Assembly (NCBI GenBank): GCA_001936135.1 | Contig: CP012816.1 | Coordinates: 1,305,501 to 1,369,500 of the forward strand | Direction of reading: 5' to 3' | Origin: Saccharomycopsis fibuligera x Saccharomycopsis cf. fibuligera | Taxonomy: Eukaryota > Ascomycota > Saccharomycetes > Ascoideales > Saccharomycopsidaceae | Length of the DNA stretch: 64,000 nucleotides | Made by a program: the position numbers and the translations under genes | Shown here: positions 11,091 through 21,206 of the stretch, piece by piece | Layout: each line of letters begins with the position of its first letter | How positions within the stretch are numbered: position 1 is the stretch's first letter | The notes under the pieces: model-generated | What the model saw: the letters and a program-made list of their open reading frames with translations, nothing else | Database searches by the model: none | What the model was told of the DNA's origin: nothing

Positions 11091-11190
11091 ACTGTAATAG
11101 TACAACATTTACTATACAGATAAATACTTCATCTTCCTTTGCTAATCTTTTTTTCTCTCAAACTATATTCAGTAAATAGATACCTTCAAA

Positions 11191-12372
11191 ATGATCAAAG
11201 TGTATGTTATGGTTCTTGTTTTTAATACTTGACTCACTACAATTTGCGTGTCAGTCTTTTTTTTTTTTAAGAATTATCTTGCGATTTTTCATTCTTACCC
11301 ATCTCATCGAGTACATATTCATCATTTACCAGTTATCATTTACTAACCCATCAATAGTCGTCCAAAGAATGCTCGTACCAAGAGAGCTCTTGAGAAAAGA
11401 GAATCTAAACTTGTTGAAAATGTCAAGAGTGCTCTTTTTGTGCAAGGCAGCAATAGCAACAAACTTCTTCATGATGCGATGATTGATTTATCCGCATTCA
11501 AAAAACCAGACATCAAAAGATTCCAAAAAAAGAATGAAATTCGTCCGTTTGAAGATGCTTCGCCTATTGAGTTTTTCAGTGAGAAAAACGATACTTCATT
11601 GATTGTATTTTCCAGTAGTAACAAGAAAAGACCAAATAACTTGACATTTATTCGTACTTTTGGTTACAAGATTTACGATATGATTGAATTGCGTATTCAG
11701 CAAAATTACAAACTTTTGATGGATTTCAAAAAGACTACATTTCAAATTGGTTTGAAACCAATGTTTACTTTCAATGGCCCAGTTTTTGATAATCATCCAA
11801 CTTTTCAACATATTAAATCCCTTTTTTTGGATTTCTTTAGAGGTCAAACTACCGATTTACAAGATGTTGCAGGTTTGCAGTATGTCATCACCTTGTCTGC
11901 TGCAGAAATAGAAGAAGGTAAACCTTTGCCACAAGTTTATTTCAGAGTCTATAAATTGAAATCATACAGAAGTGGACAAAAATTACCTCGAATTGAACTC
12001 GAAGAAATTGGTCCAAGATTTGATTTTGCCATTGGTAGAGTTGAGTCACCAGATGCCGAAATGGAAAAAGAAGCAATGAAGAAACCAAAACAATTAGAAA
12101 CGAAAAACAAGAAGAATATCGATGTGGATGATATGGGTGATAAGATTGGTACTATTCATGTTGGAAAGCAAGATTTGAGTACCTTACAGACAAGAAAAAT
12201 TAAGGGTCTTAAATCGAAATTTGATCAAGTGGATGACGATTTTGATGACCAAGAATATGCATACGCTGATGAAGTTTCAGGTGAGGAAGATGAAGAAGAA
12301 AGTGAAGAGTTTGGTGAAGCAGATGTAGTGGAAGACGATGACGAGCCAAAGGCAAAGAAGCAAAAAGTGTAA
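11191..12372 (+). CDS. RPF2: 60S assembly factor Rpf2, Brix domain (two exons)
   Basis: Exon 1 is only 11 bases (11191-11201), exon 2 is 11358-12372, and the product is 341 residues. Rpf2 with Rrs1 brings the 5S RNP into pre-60S particles in the nucleolus. The spliced N-terminus MIKVRPKNAR TKRALEKRES matches Sc Rpf2 (MIRTVKPKNARAKRALVKRE). The Brix domain follows, with FIRTFGYKIYDMIEL, IGLKPMFTFNGP and FLDFFRGQTTDLQDVAGLQ, then a C-terminal acidic/basic tail. Without the intron the frame would appear to start at a GTG within exon 2, losing about 31 residues. It is convergent with MTD1 and divergent from NUP133. Confidence 0.96.
11202..11357 (+). other. RPF2 intron
   Basis: A 156-base phase-2 intron. 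The donor is GTATGT (11202-11207), the branch point is TACTAAC (11341-11347), and the acceptor is TAG (11355-11357). The junction makes codon GT|T (Val4). A PAC-like CTCATCG is visible inside the intron near 11310. Confidence 0.93.
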
Positions 12373-12607
12373 ATTAGGCTGGTGTTTTTTTTGTATTTAA
12401 CTCATTGATTATTATTGTTATTATTAGTATTATTATCATTATGATATATAGTTGTTTTCATTTATTTATTTCTTTTACTAGAACAATATAGCTTGGTTTT
12501 TTGTTTTTATAAGAGATGTAACAACAGGAAGAGGTATACTAAGAACAGGTGAGGTAAGAAAGAAAAAAGAAAAGTCAGTAATAAGCAGACAGACCAAAAA
12601 TAAACCA

Positions 12608-13609
12608 TTAATTACCAACTTTTTGCTCTTCAATAAGCTTTTGGTTATTAATCAAACGCAACAAGTTTCTCAACAACATCATAATAGTAACTTTACCAAT
12701 TGAAGGCACGTACAAAGAAGCTCTTTCTTTTACTTCTGGAGAGAAATTCTTCTCACTAGAGAAATTAATACACACTGCTCCATACTTGACATACTCAAGA
12801 GGAAATTTATAATCTGACGAAGGCACCCCAGTGATTATAACATCAGCATTTTTAGCCACTTCTTCCAATGACTTGTCAGTATCCACTGAGTGATGTCTTT
12901 TTAATTTGATGTCTTCACCTCTAGTGAAGCATTGAATATTGTTAATGTCCACACTATACACCGTAGCCCCATCATTGGCTAACAATGCAGCGAGTGGACG
13001 ACCCACTACTTCGGACCGGTTCACCACTACTACATTTTTACCATAAAGACGATTCCCGTATGGTAATAATGGATTATAAACTTTCAAGTATTCCAAAATT
13101 TTTACCACTGCAAGTGGAGTACATGGTAAGATCGATTTGATTTGCTGTTGGGATGCCTCTGCCTCGACATCCAAGAATCTAATGTTATGATACATGTTTT
13201 GCACGTATTTGTGGTTCAATCCTTCGACATCCTTAGCTAAGGAAACAACTTGCTGCAAATATTGATCTTGTCCATTACCAAACACTGGGAAATACACCAT
13301 TATGCCATCAACTTGATTGTCATTATTAGCTTCAATGATGGCTTCTTCGAGGTCTTCTTTTTCAACTTCACGTAACTCGTAGAGGAAACCAAGTTGCTCA
13401 CTGGTCTTACCGGTCCATTTGGCATACATCTTGGCAGCGGGGTCGCTGTTTGCGAGGAATCCAACAAGCTTTGGAGCACGATCAAGGGATGCTACTTTTT
13501 TGGTGATTTCATCAGTGTAGATTTTAGCAATGGAACTGGCAACGATGGTACGGCCTTGGTGAGCTGGGGTGGCACTATGCTGTTGGGATTGCGAGTTTTC
13601 AGCAGCCAT
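12608..13609 (-). CDS. MTD1: NAD+-dependent 5,10-methylenetetrahydrofolate dehydrogenase
   Basis: A 333-residue protein matching Sc Mtd1 (320) over nearly its whole length. It oxidises cytosolic 5,10-methylene-THF with NAD+ in one-carbon metabolism. Visible signatures are LVGFLANSDPAAKMYAKWT (substrate site), GIMVYFPVFGNGQDQYLQQV, the DVEGLNH segment, and the nucleotide-binding NRSEVVGRPLAALLANDGATVYSVD. The C-terminus ends YVPSIGKVTIMMLLRNLLRL. It extends Sc Mtd1 by about 15 Ser/Gln-rich residues at the N-terminus; the ATG at 13607-13609 is the only reasonable start. No CTG codon occurs in the gene. It is the end gene of the conserved block with RPF2, NUP133 and DAD2. Confidence 0.97.
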   Translation of the reverse strand: MAAENSQSQQHSATPAHQGRTIVASSIAKIYTDEITKKVASLDRAPKLVGFLANSDPAAKMYAKWTGKTSEQLGFLYELREVEKEDLEEAIIEANNDNQVDGIMVYFPVFGNGQDQYLQQVVSLAKDVEGLNHKYVQNMYHNIRFLDVEAEASQQQIKSILPCTPLAVVKILEYLKVYNPLLPYGNRLYGKNVVVVNRSEVVGRPLAALLANDGATVYSVDINNIQCFTRGEDIKLKRHHSVDTDKSLEEVAKNADVIITGVPSSDYKFPLEYVKYGAVCINFSSEKNFSPEVKERASLYVPSIGKVTIMMLLRNLLRLINNQKLIEEQKVGN

Positions 13610-13954
13610 TTTGGATAATATATGGCGAGGCTTCAGTTAGATGGGTAGTGAGTAGCGGGTGGGAGGATAGAGACAGCTCTCGAGAACAGAGAAGGTGCTG
13701 TTCTGTCAAGAAGTCATCAGAGAAGAGTAGAAAGTTATGCTGCAGAACGAAAACATGAGAATGAAAAATAACTCCATGCAGTCACTCACTCGAAGGAAAA
13801 AAAAAAAAAAAAAAAAATTTTTTCTTGAGCGGGCGTACTACTACGGTAATACATGTGGACTTAAGAGTGAATCAAGTGACTCAGCCGTGCTCTGCTAAAT
13901 ATACTTACACAGAACATCAAATGCTAACATTCTGTCCCAGTATTAGAAAATAAT

Positions 13955-14030
13955 TGTCTACCAGACATCTTCATGCTGCTTCTTGAAGCAGACAAAACAC
14001 AAATTCCGCACAAGTAGCCTATGTCTGCTT
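13955..14030. repeat. Cluster of overlapping inverted repeats
   Basis: TGTCT (13955-13959) pairs with AGACA (13963-13967). CTGCTTC (13976-13982) pairs with GAAGCAG (13985-13991) around a TT spacer. AAGCAGACA (13986-13994) pairs with TGTCTGCTT (14022-14030). The last two share the AAGCAG arm, so the two hairpins exclude each other. The centre also reads TTCTTGAA, a heat-shock-element-like unit. Confidence 0.7.
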
Positions 14031-14718
14031 GCTTTTAGTGTTACTCTGATTGAAAAGCTTGTGATTTTTCTGTAAAGCACTTGTCCTTAAAATCACTGGT
14101 TTATATTCTATACTACTATGGGTGATTTTTTATGTAGCGACAATTGCATCTCTGATAATATTGATAAAGCTGTACGTTCGTTAGCGTACAAATTAACTGG
14201 AACAAGTAGCAGATATGACTTTGGCACTGTTGTAAACATATGATAACTTTTCTGTGTGTCTGCCTTTACATTGCTACATCTGTTTGACTTTTTTGTAGTT
14301 GGGAAAAAGAATTTTTTTAATAGTGATAGTTGGTATATGTATCTACGGTTGAGGATCTAGCTTTTATTTTGATATGTGCGTGGAATATTATAGTAGTTCG
14401 TCAGAGACTACCAAGCGTTCAGCAGCAAAATTCAGTCTGTTAACTTCTTTACAAAACGCATACAAAACGCTTTGGTGCCTGTAAAATTACTATATTGGAA
14501 AATACACAAGAGTAAAAAGGGTGGAGTACCCGTCTCCCTGTATAATAGCCAAAACTTCAATTACTCGAGCTACTAGCAGTATTTTTGTGTACACGGCTGT
14601 TACTATTGTGATAAAAGTCAGTCAAGTGTATTAGGACGAGACTTTCTCCATGAAAAGCTGCTCAAAGCAATCCATACTCCTTTAATGCTGAGATTTGGTG
14701 AGGAATAAGCACTTCAAT

Positions 14719-14746
14719 TGACAAATGACAAATGGCAAATGACAAA
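14719..14746. repeat. Four tandem heptamers TGACAAA / TGGCAAA
   Basis: Units TGACAAA, TGACAAA, TGGCAAA, TGACAAA lie end to end. It is a short minisatellite or an array of a small binding site; function unknown. Confidence 0.8.
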
Positions 14747-15760
14747 TGCGTAATTGCCAACCACATCAATCGAGTTTTATGTTGAAGACAAGCTTTTCTG
14801 TTTTTTATTTCACTCTGTTATTTTATATAGTTCACAGAGTACTACAAACTTTTACAAATACTTATGCATTCTATATGGTTTATCGTCAAAACAAAGAAAC
14901 TCCAACTGCTAATTGAATATAGATAATTCCTCAATGTTTTTGCCCTATTGCATGCCTTGACGCAACACCTTCAAAAGTTTTTGTAATCGGTCACGGTCGA
15001 AGCCAATACCCTAGTCCAACGAAAACAAACAAACTTTTGATTCGAGTAAGTTAGACAAGCTGGCACTTCATCCATTAGAGACTTTTTTTTTCTTTTTGCA
15101 GTTATCTCAAATTTGATGAAATGTTGTCCCGGCAATTATTCATCATTCTTGTTCAAATTATATAATTAACAAGTGACGGTAATTACTCTTAATAAAAAAT
15201 TGGTGTAAGTAATTACAGATTGGCTTTTTTAAGCCTTTCTATTAATGATAATCAACGTTTTCTTACGTCTAATAAAAAAATCATGCTTACCTGCTTTATA
15301 ATGGGCAATAGAACAAAATGGATATAGTTGTTCTGATTGCTTATCTCTGTACTTAATTAGCTTATCCCAATATTGTCCAACCAAGAATTTAAGTATATAT
15401 ATATTCTCAATGTCCGTAGCCACACTCGCTTGCATTGTATATTGCAACAGTGGTGTGCTATATCTTCGATTGCTTTATTTATTGTTCTATTAGTCTATAT
15501 AAATATGTTTAAATTTGGAACTAAATGCCCAGGTACGCACGGCTGTTCTCCACTGCTTTCTACAGTCTGTGACACTCTGGCTTGCTACATGTTGCTGAGT
15601 AATTGTTTTTCTTTGGGAAATTTCTTTTTGTGATAGCTGATCCTCGGCTTCCCTTCCTGCTCTGCTAGCATCCCTCTCCAGCACAGGGTGTTTCCAATAT
15701 GTCACTGACTATATAGTGCGTTGTATAATACCACAGCATATCATCCATAACATTACACAG

Positions 15761-18151
15761 ATGACGAACTCTCTGTCCTTACAACATCAGAGCCAAGCGT
15801 CGCATCCTGCGCTGTCCCCGCCTTTCCCCGACGAGCTGCCTGCTGCCCTTGAATCCTCAAGTACCAATAACAACACGAATACTAATACTTCCTATATGCC
15901 AAACTCTACTGTTCATACGGCTAATCTCAATCATGAAGCAGATCTTAATCATGATATCGTCATCGACACCTCGTCAGAAACAAGCTCCCTTGATAGAAAA
16001 TTCTCCGGCTACCAGCCGCGAACTTTGAATCATGACTCAATGACTAACCGCAAACAGTCAAACACTATTGGCAACTCTGCTACCAATAGTTTCTTAAACA
16101 ACAACAATAACAATAGCTCCAATACCACTTTGAGCAGATCATACTCAGTAACTTCATTGTCACGCAGTTTAAGCAAACAACTCTCTCATAACATCAAATC
16201 TATCAAAGATGCAGTCCGTGATGATAATCAGCAAACTTTGAAAGAACATGAGTCAAGATTACAAAATTTCCATACCGCATACTATGAAAATATGGAAGAT
16301 GATGTTGAACAAGAGTTGCAAAACAGGAATTACCAGCAGAACCAACATGCAACGTCAAGGAATATGATAAATGTTGACCGTAATGACACTGAAGATTATT
16401 ATGTCCCTGATAGTGATAACAACAACAACCATACCTCAAATGATACAAAAACCATACATCGAACTGCAGAAGAAGAAAGTGATTTGGAACTTCAAAATGA
16501 AAAATCGTACTCCGCTAAAATTACTGAGGAAGACGAAATCCCTGATGGAGGAATAGCGGCTTGGATGTCAGCTATTGCTGCTTTAATGTTGGTTACTAGT
16601 TCATGGGGTTCCAACTCAAGTTATGGTGTGTTTTTGCAATACTATTTGAACAACGATACTTTCCATGGGGCTAGTGAATATGATTTTGCTTTAATTGGTT
16701 GTATTGTTGTTTTCTTAGCTCAAGCACTTGCTCCTTTTGCTCTTTTGTTTGTGCCAATGATTGGCTTTAAACCGACTTTGATGCTCGGTATGGTTTTCCA
16801 ATTTGCTGGGTACATGTTAGCCAGTTTTGCTACTAACATTTGGCAGCTTTATTTGACTCAGGGGGCGCTTGTTGGAATATCATTTTCATTACTTTTTATT
16901 CCCGGATCAATTGTTATACCTCAATGGTTCTCCAGTAAAAGGGCAGTGGCTAACGGCATAGTAAGTAGTGGTGCTGGGCTCGGTGGGATCGTTTTTTCCC
17001 TTTCCGTTAATAAAATTATTGAAAGAAGTGGGGATCAGAGATGGGCTCTTAGGTACTTGGCCCTTGCTACATGTTTCCTAAGTGGGCTAGCAACATTAAT
17101 GATTCGTAATAGAACGTTTAAAAAGCAAAAGGTTACTAAAAAATATTTCGTTGAACAATTTAAAACTCTTTTTGATTGGACAATTATTAAAGAATACCCT
17201 CCTTTAACCATTGGGTTTTGGTTTGGATTTGTATTTCTAGCTTATTCTATGGAATTGTTTACTTTATCAGATTTCGGTACTAGCGTTGGATTGACAGCCC
17301 ACCAAGGTTCAGTGCTTACGGCAATTTTTAATTTGGGTCAATTTTTTGGTCGTCCAGCCTTGGGTCTAGTAGCTGATCGTTTGGGTAGAATCAACTTTAC
17401 GATTTTATGCTGCATCTTTAATTTGATCTTGCTTTATGCCTTTTGGATTAATGCTACCAATTATGGATCTCTAATTGCCTTTTCGTTGATTAGTGGCTGC
17501 TCAATGGGTGTTGGCTCATTAATGATGCAACCATTATCAGCAGACAATATTTCGAATTCTAGCAAATTTCCAGCTTCTTATTCTTTAGTCAATATCATTG
17601 TTGGTATTTTCAGTTTACCTTCAGAAGTGATTATGCTTGCATTGCGAGATAAGGAGAGCAATAAACCATATCTACATGCTCAAATTTTTGGTGGGTTATG
17701 TGTGGTGGTGGGAATATTAATAATTACAAGTTTAAGAGAATGGAAAATTCGAAAAGTCTTGTCAGGGAGATTGATTGCTACAATCAAGAAATTGGAGGAA
17801 TATGAAGCTAATGAAAAGAGAGAAGAAGTGGAAACTGAAAATTCCAAAAAACCAATACTGTATAGTGAATTTGGTGACGAGCATAGAAGGGCGCACTTGC
17901 ATGATATCCTGAATACTAATAATATTGATGTGGTGACTAAGAACTCAAATAATGGGCAGAATGATGGTAAAAATAAAATTGGTACTGCTAGTGGTTCCCC
18001 TAACAATGTTCATGAGAAAGATAATGCTAGTATCCAATATGACAAGGATACTAAAGAATTATTGTTGAAAAGAAAGCAACATTATGGAATGTTGCTCAAG
18101 TTATCATTACTGGCTTTTGTGGCAAGGGTTTTGTATCCAATGAAAGTTTGA
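15761..18151 (+). CDS. Monocarboxylate-transporter-like MFS protein (MCH/Esbp6 type)
   Basis: A 796-residue membrane protein from the ATG at 15761. The frame extends upstream only to a GTG at 15716, so that start is not used. A hydrophilic Asn/Ser-rich N-terminal tail of about 260 residues is followed by the MCT entry motif PDGGIAAWMSAIAALM and then about 12 membrane segments in two bundles. A cytosolic loop (KKQKVTKKYFVEQFKTLFDW) joins the bundles, and a hydrophilic C-terminal tail of about 130 residues ends in a hydrophobic patch. The long N-tail resembles S. cerevisiae Esbp6/Mch3. Yeast Mch proteins look like monocarboxylate carriers but mostly lack proven substrates, so no substrate is assigned. 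Its unusually long upstream gap suggests regulated expression. Confidence 0.85.
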   Translation: MTNSLSLQHQSQASHPALSPPFPDELPAALESSSTNNNTNTNTSYMPNSTVHTANLNHEADLNHDIVIDTSSETSSLDRKFSGYQPRTLNHDSMTNRKQSNTIGNSATNSFLNNNNNNSSNTTLSRSYSVTSLSRSLSKQLSHNIKSIKDAVRDDNQQTLKEHESRLQNFHTAYYENMEDDVEQELQNRNYQQNQHATSRNMINVDRNDTEDYYVPDSDNNNNHTSNDTKTIHRTAEEESDLELQNEKSYSAKITEEDEIPDGGIAAWMSAIAALMLVTSSWGSNSSYGVFLQYYLNNDTFHGASEYDFALIGCIVVFLAQALAPFALLFVPMIGFKPTLMLGMVFQFAGYMLASFATNIWQLYLTQGALVGISFSLLFIPGSIVIPQWFSSKRAVANGIVSSGAGLGGIVFSLSVNKIIERSGDQRWALRYLALATCFLSGLATLMIRNRTFKKQKVTKKYFVEQFKTLFDWTIIKEYPPLTIGFWFGFVFLAYSMELFTLSDFGTSVGLTAHQGSVLTAIFNLGQFFGRPALGLVADRLGRINFTILCCIFNLILLYAFWINATNYGSLIAFSLISGCSMGVGSLMMQPLSADNISNSSKFPASYSLVNIIVGIFSLPSEVIMLALRDKESNKPYLHAQIFGGLCVVVGILIITSLREWKIRKVLSGRLIATIKKLEEYEANEKREEVETENSKKPILYSEFGDEHRRAHLHDILNTNNIDVVTKNSNNGQNDGKNKIGTASGSPNNVHEKDNASIQYDKDTKELLLKRKQHYGMLLKLSLLAFVARVLYPMKV

Positions 18152-19196
18152 TTTTTTTACTCATAAGTTTTGATAGCTTTTTTTTTATTTTATTTGATAT
18201 TATTTTATTTTATTGCTGTTTTTATTTGATGTTTATTAATTGCCCTATAATTTTCTTGTCTCGAGATGTTTTTGTTGACTCTCTGACTTTATTGTTTACT
18301 GTTGGAAATTTGGTTCTTAGTTCTTATCATTTGCATTTTTATTATTACTGTTTACCGTTTACTTTTAGCCCCTTTTTTTTGGTGTGTGCCTTTCAAAACT
18401 TCAATTGTTTTTATTTTCTTTCTTGTAACTTGCTCTTTATAGACACCAAATATGCCTTTTGTTAAATTATCTTAAATTTTAATAACTTGTTTACCTTTTT
18501 TACTACTCCCTCATTTAGCATTCAATTGACTATGATAAATGTTTTGTTATGCCATTTCAAGCTTTTATTTTCATTTTATTATTCAGTTTTTCTAACTTTA
18601 TTTTTGGCTATTGCCACGATTGATATCAATATAAACTCTACCAAAAATTCACGTAATGACGTTTTATCTAAATGTATTATTGTTTGTTTGTTTGTTTGTT
18701 TGTTTGTTTGTTTGTTTGTTTGTTTGTTTGTTTTTTTTTTCTTTTTACTTTGTTACTCAGAAACTTTCTGTTTTCAGTGGAATCGACATATAAGGTCAGA
18801 TAGCCAGATCCAATTAGTCAGCACAAACAAAGCTATACGTAGAAATATAGAGAAAATAGGAAATTAAAAAAGCATAAAAAGTGAATCTGTATTAATACCT
18901 TTTAAAAGGTAAATACTAGCTACGGGAAACGTTAGATGTCCTAATGTCCTAAGTTGTGTATACGCTGGTGAAAAAGCTTATATTAACTTATAAGGATCTC
19001 TGCAGCCACTTGGCTTAGCAGCTTGATCACCCAAGGACAACTAAGCAAGCAAGCAGTACAGGATTACAGACACATATAGACACTTTTATATCTTTAGTCC
19101 TTATAGATACCTAGCTATCCAAGTCAAAGGTTGTCTGATATGACCACCTTTCTGGCAATCTTGGCATGTTTATATAATAAAACATAGTACTGATGC
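18152..19196. other. Convergent gap between transporter and RRN10
   Basis: 1.05 kb, T-rich on the plus strand for the first 600 bases (3' end of the transporter) with a TTTG microsatellite. The last 300 bases are more mixed. Two long T-rich frames lack ATG starts or any domain and are rejected. No RNA gene is recognised. Confidence 0.5.
18681..18731. repeat. (TTTG)n microsatellite
   Basis: About 12-13 perfect TTTG units, followed by a T tract, in the 3' flank of the transporter gene. Confidence 0.95.
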
Positions 19197-20726
19197 TCAT
19201 TCAAGTCCTGCTCCTGGTCGAATCACCAGCACTTTCCCCTTACCTTTGCCTTTGCCCTTGCCTTTGGGTTTGACTATACTTTTATTCTTTTTATTTTTTG
19301 TTTTAGCTTTACCTTTAATCTTGCTCTTTGTGTTGCCACTTGATCTTTTACTGGACCTTATTGTTGGGATCGCGGTATTAAAAGTATCAGAAGCTTCCGT
19401 GAAAGTAATTGAAGAAGAAACACTTGATTCCGGCATCTTTTGTAAGTTTGATTGCAGCGCTGATGCCTTTGGCTTGATTTTTGCTTTTGACGTTGACTTT
19501 GATGTTGAATTTGATTTTGATTTTGGTTTAGACATTGCCTCTCGTTTTTGAAGTGACATGGCGTTAGAAACTTGGCTATTTAGTTCATCTTCGGATTCCA
19601 AATCAAATTCGTCGCTAGACTCGCCACTGACAACACCGTTCTCGTTACCATCGTCATTACTGACAGTGGTGCCACGTATATTATTTCGTAAGTTATCAAG
19701 CTCTAAATCACCATTATCTAAGCCATCATCATCGCCATCATCATCGCCATCATCATCGCCCTCACCATCATCACCATCACCACCATCACCATCAACAGCA
19801 ACACCTCTTTTTAGTCTTTGTTCCTCTTCTTTTGAAAACTTCCAATCGATAAATTGCTTGAATGCTTCCCCTTGCGTATTATTGTCTCCAAGATCCGCAC
19901 CACCGCCTTTATCAGCGGTAAGAAATTCCTCAACCATATCTTCTACCAATAACCCTACAGCGATTAATGCGGTCTCATCCCACTGTCGCTCGATTAAATG
20001 ATGAGCAACTTCAGATTTCATTGACTGCAAACGTTGAGTGAAATAGTAATGAATCATTTGTAAAAGATCAGAATCTGGAAGGCATTCAGGCGGATCCTTG
20101 TTTTTACTATTGTTTGAATCTATGATATCGTCGTTAGAATCGGTTTTTTCCTGTCTCCTCTCGCAGTTTGCAGGCTTGATGATTTTATTAGTCTTGTTTG
20201 CTTTTTCATCATTGTAACCACTGGGCACTATTGAATATTGTGGATATAGCACTGGGGTTGTCCCTGGAAAATCGTCACGATTTCTTATGGCTATATCATA
20301 TTTAAAATGTTTTGATCTAGCAAGAACTTCATCTGGTGATATAGGATGGCCGGGATGGAATTTTACTTCCACCGCCAGATGCTGAGAAATTGTATGTGCA
20401 TTGACTTCGTTTTCAATGCGGTTATCATTATCAATAGTATCACCAGTATAATGATTATTGCCATTACCTTCAGCTCCCAAGTTATTCTTGGAATGTCTTC
20501 TTTTGCGTCTTCTTAAATCTGCTGCTGCTGCTTCATACTTCTCAAGTTGTGATACTTGGTATCTTGTCCCACCAATCAAGGCAGGAATCTTATCTTGGTC
20601 AAAATTCAAAAGTTGTCTTTTCGTCGCAGTGCCATCAGCTGGCGCACGGTTGAATCTCCTCACTTCATCATTGACCGCTTCGTAAATATTGCAACGGGAA
20701 AAATATGCGGCCCCTGATTTTACCAT
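19197..20726 (-). CDS. RRN10: Rrn10-like subunit of the RNA polymerase I upstream activation factor, extended
   Basis: A 509-residue protein whose scattered blocks match S. cerevisiae Rrn10 (145 residues) in order. These are NIYEAVNDEV (Sc NVYEACSNLI), DEVLARSKHFKYDIAIRNRDDF (Sc DEVLAEKIDNAVPIPFKTREEID) and LLQMIHYYFT followed by WDETALIAVGLLVEDMVEEFL (Sc VVHYYAT, FDETSLITLGLLIEKWVKDYL). Rrn10 belongs to the UAF complex that binds the rDNA upstream element. Linkers between the blocks are expanded. The last 200 residues, absent from Sc, hold an Asp/Gly-rich acidic run, Ser-rich stretches and a Lys/Gly basic end. The identification is by my own motif comparison; the extensions carry no known domain. 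Confidence 0.72.
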   Translation of the reverse strand: MVKSGAAYFSRCNIYEAVNDEVRRFNRAPADGTATKRQLLNFDQDKIPALIGGTRYQVSQLEKYEAAAADLRRRKRRHSKNNLGAEGNGNNHYTGDTIDNDNRIENEVNAHTISQHLAVEVKFHPGHPISPDEVLARSKHFKYDIAIRNRDDFPGTTPVLYPQYSIVPSGYNDEKANKTNKIIKPANCERRQEKTDSNDDIIDSNNSKNKDPPECLPDSDLLQMIHYYFTQRLQSMKSEVAHHLIERQWDETALIAVGLLVEDMVEEFLTADKGGGADLGDNNTQGEAFKQFIDWKFSKEEEQRLKRGVAVDGDGGDGDDGEGDDDGDDDGDDDGLDNGDLELDNLRNNIRGTTVSNDDGNENGVVSGESSDEFDLESEDELNSQVSNAMSLQKREAMSKPKSKSNSTSKSTSKAKIKPKASALQSNLQKMPESSVSSSITFTEASDTFNTAIPTIRSSKRSSGNTKSKIKGKAKTKNKKNKSIVKPKGKGKGKGKGKVLVIRPGAGLE

Positions 20727-21206
20727 TCTTAATACTTTTTGGAATTTATATTTATTATAAAAAGTGTGTCACTGTGTTTTATAGGACAGCATGTGCTATA
20801 ACATGTGAGGATGTGCAAAACAAGTATAATGGACTGAGTAATTTTTTATCAAAATATCAAGATCCAAAGCACTTCTCATGTTGAGAGAACCTGATTTTTT
20901 TTTGTATTTCTGATAATTTTTGGACGGCCAGGCTCCAGTGGAACGGTACGCAGCGACTGACAAAATGGGCCTTTTTTTGACTACATACGCGTAGGACATG
21001 CCGTTTTATTTTCGACTCCGATACCAGAACACAACATTGATACAACAGCCATTCCTTTCTGTTATCTGTCAAACTCATCAACTGGGTATTGGTTTTCTTT
21101 TCACAACTTAACTTGAAGAGCACCAAAATAGTTACGCTATTTATTCTATCTATGAACAATATTAACCACCAAGAATAAAGGTAAAAGAAAAATAAGCTAA
21201 CTTATC
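20727..21206. promoter_or_regulatory. Divergent region RRN10 / SLD5 with MCB site
   Basis: 480 bases between divergent starts. The MCB element ACGCGT lies at 20987-20992, 215 bases before the SLD5 ATG. Minus-strand frames at 20796-21159 overlap one another, show no domain and are rejected. Confidence 0.55.

Larger units (their letters stand above)
13610..15760. other. Long intergenic region between MTD1 and the MCH-type transporter
   Basis: 2.15 kb without a supportable gene. It contains an A21-T6 tract (13797-13823) close to MTD1, a cluster of short inverted repeats (13955-14030), four tandem TGACAAA-type heptamers (14719-14746), and a small hairpin TGTACG...CGTACA near 14172. The last 150 bases before the transporter are C/T-rich, as in a 5' leader. 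Open frames here start at non-ATG codons or show no recognisable domain. A long upstream region is common for regulated transporter genes. Confidence 0.5.

Noticed and set aside
15716-15760. N-terminal extension of the transporter frame
   Set aside because: The extension begins at GTG, not ATG. The first in-frame ATG is at 15761.
18148-18867. Two T-rich plus-strand frames after the transporter
   Set aside because: They consist of Phe/Leu/Cys from T-rich 3' flank and the TTTG repeat, and the second starts at TTG.
20796-21159. Minus-strand frames in the RRN10/SLD5 gap
   Set aside because: Two different frames overlap in the same sequence, with no domain and no conservation that I recognise.
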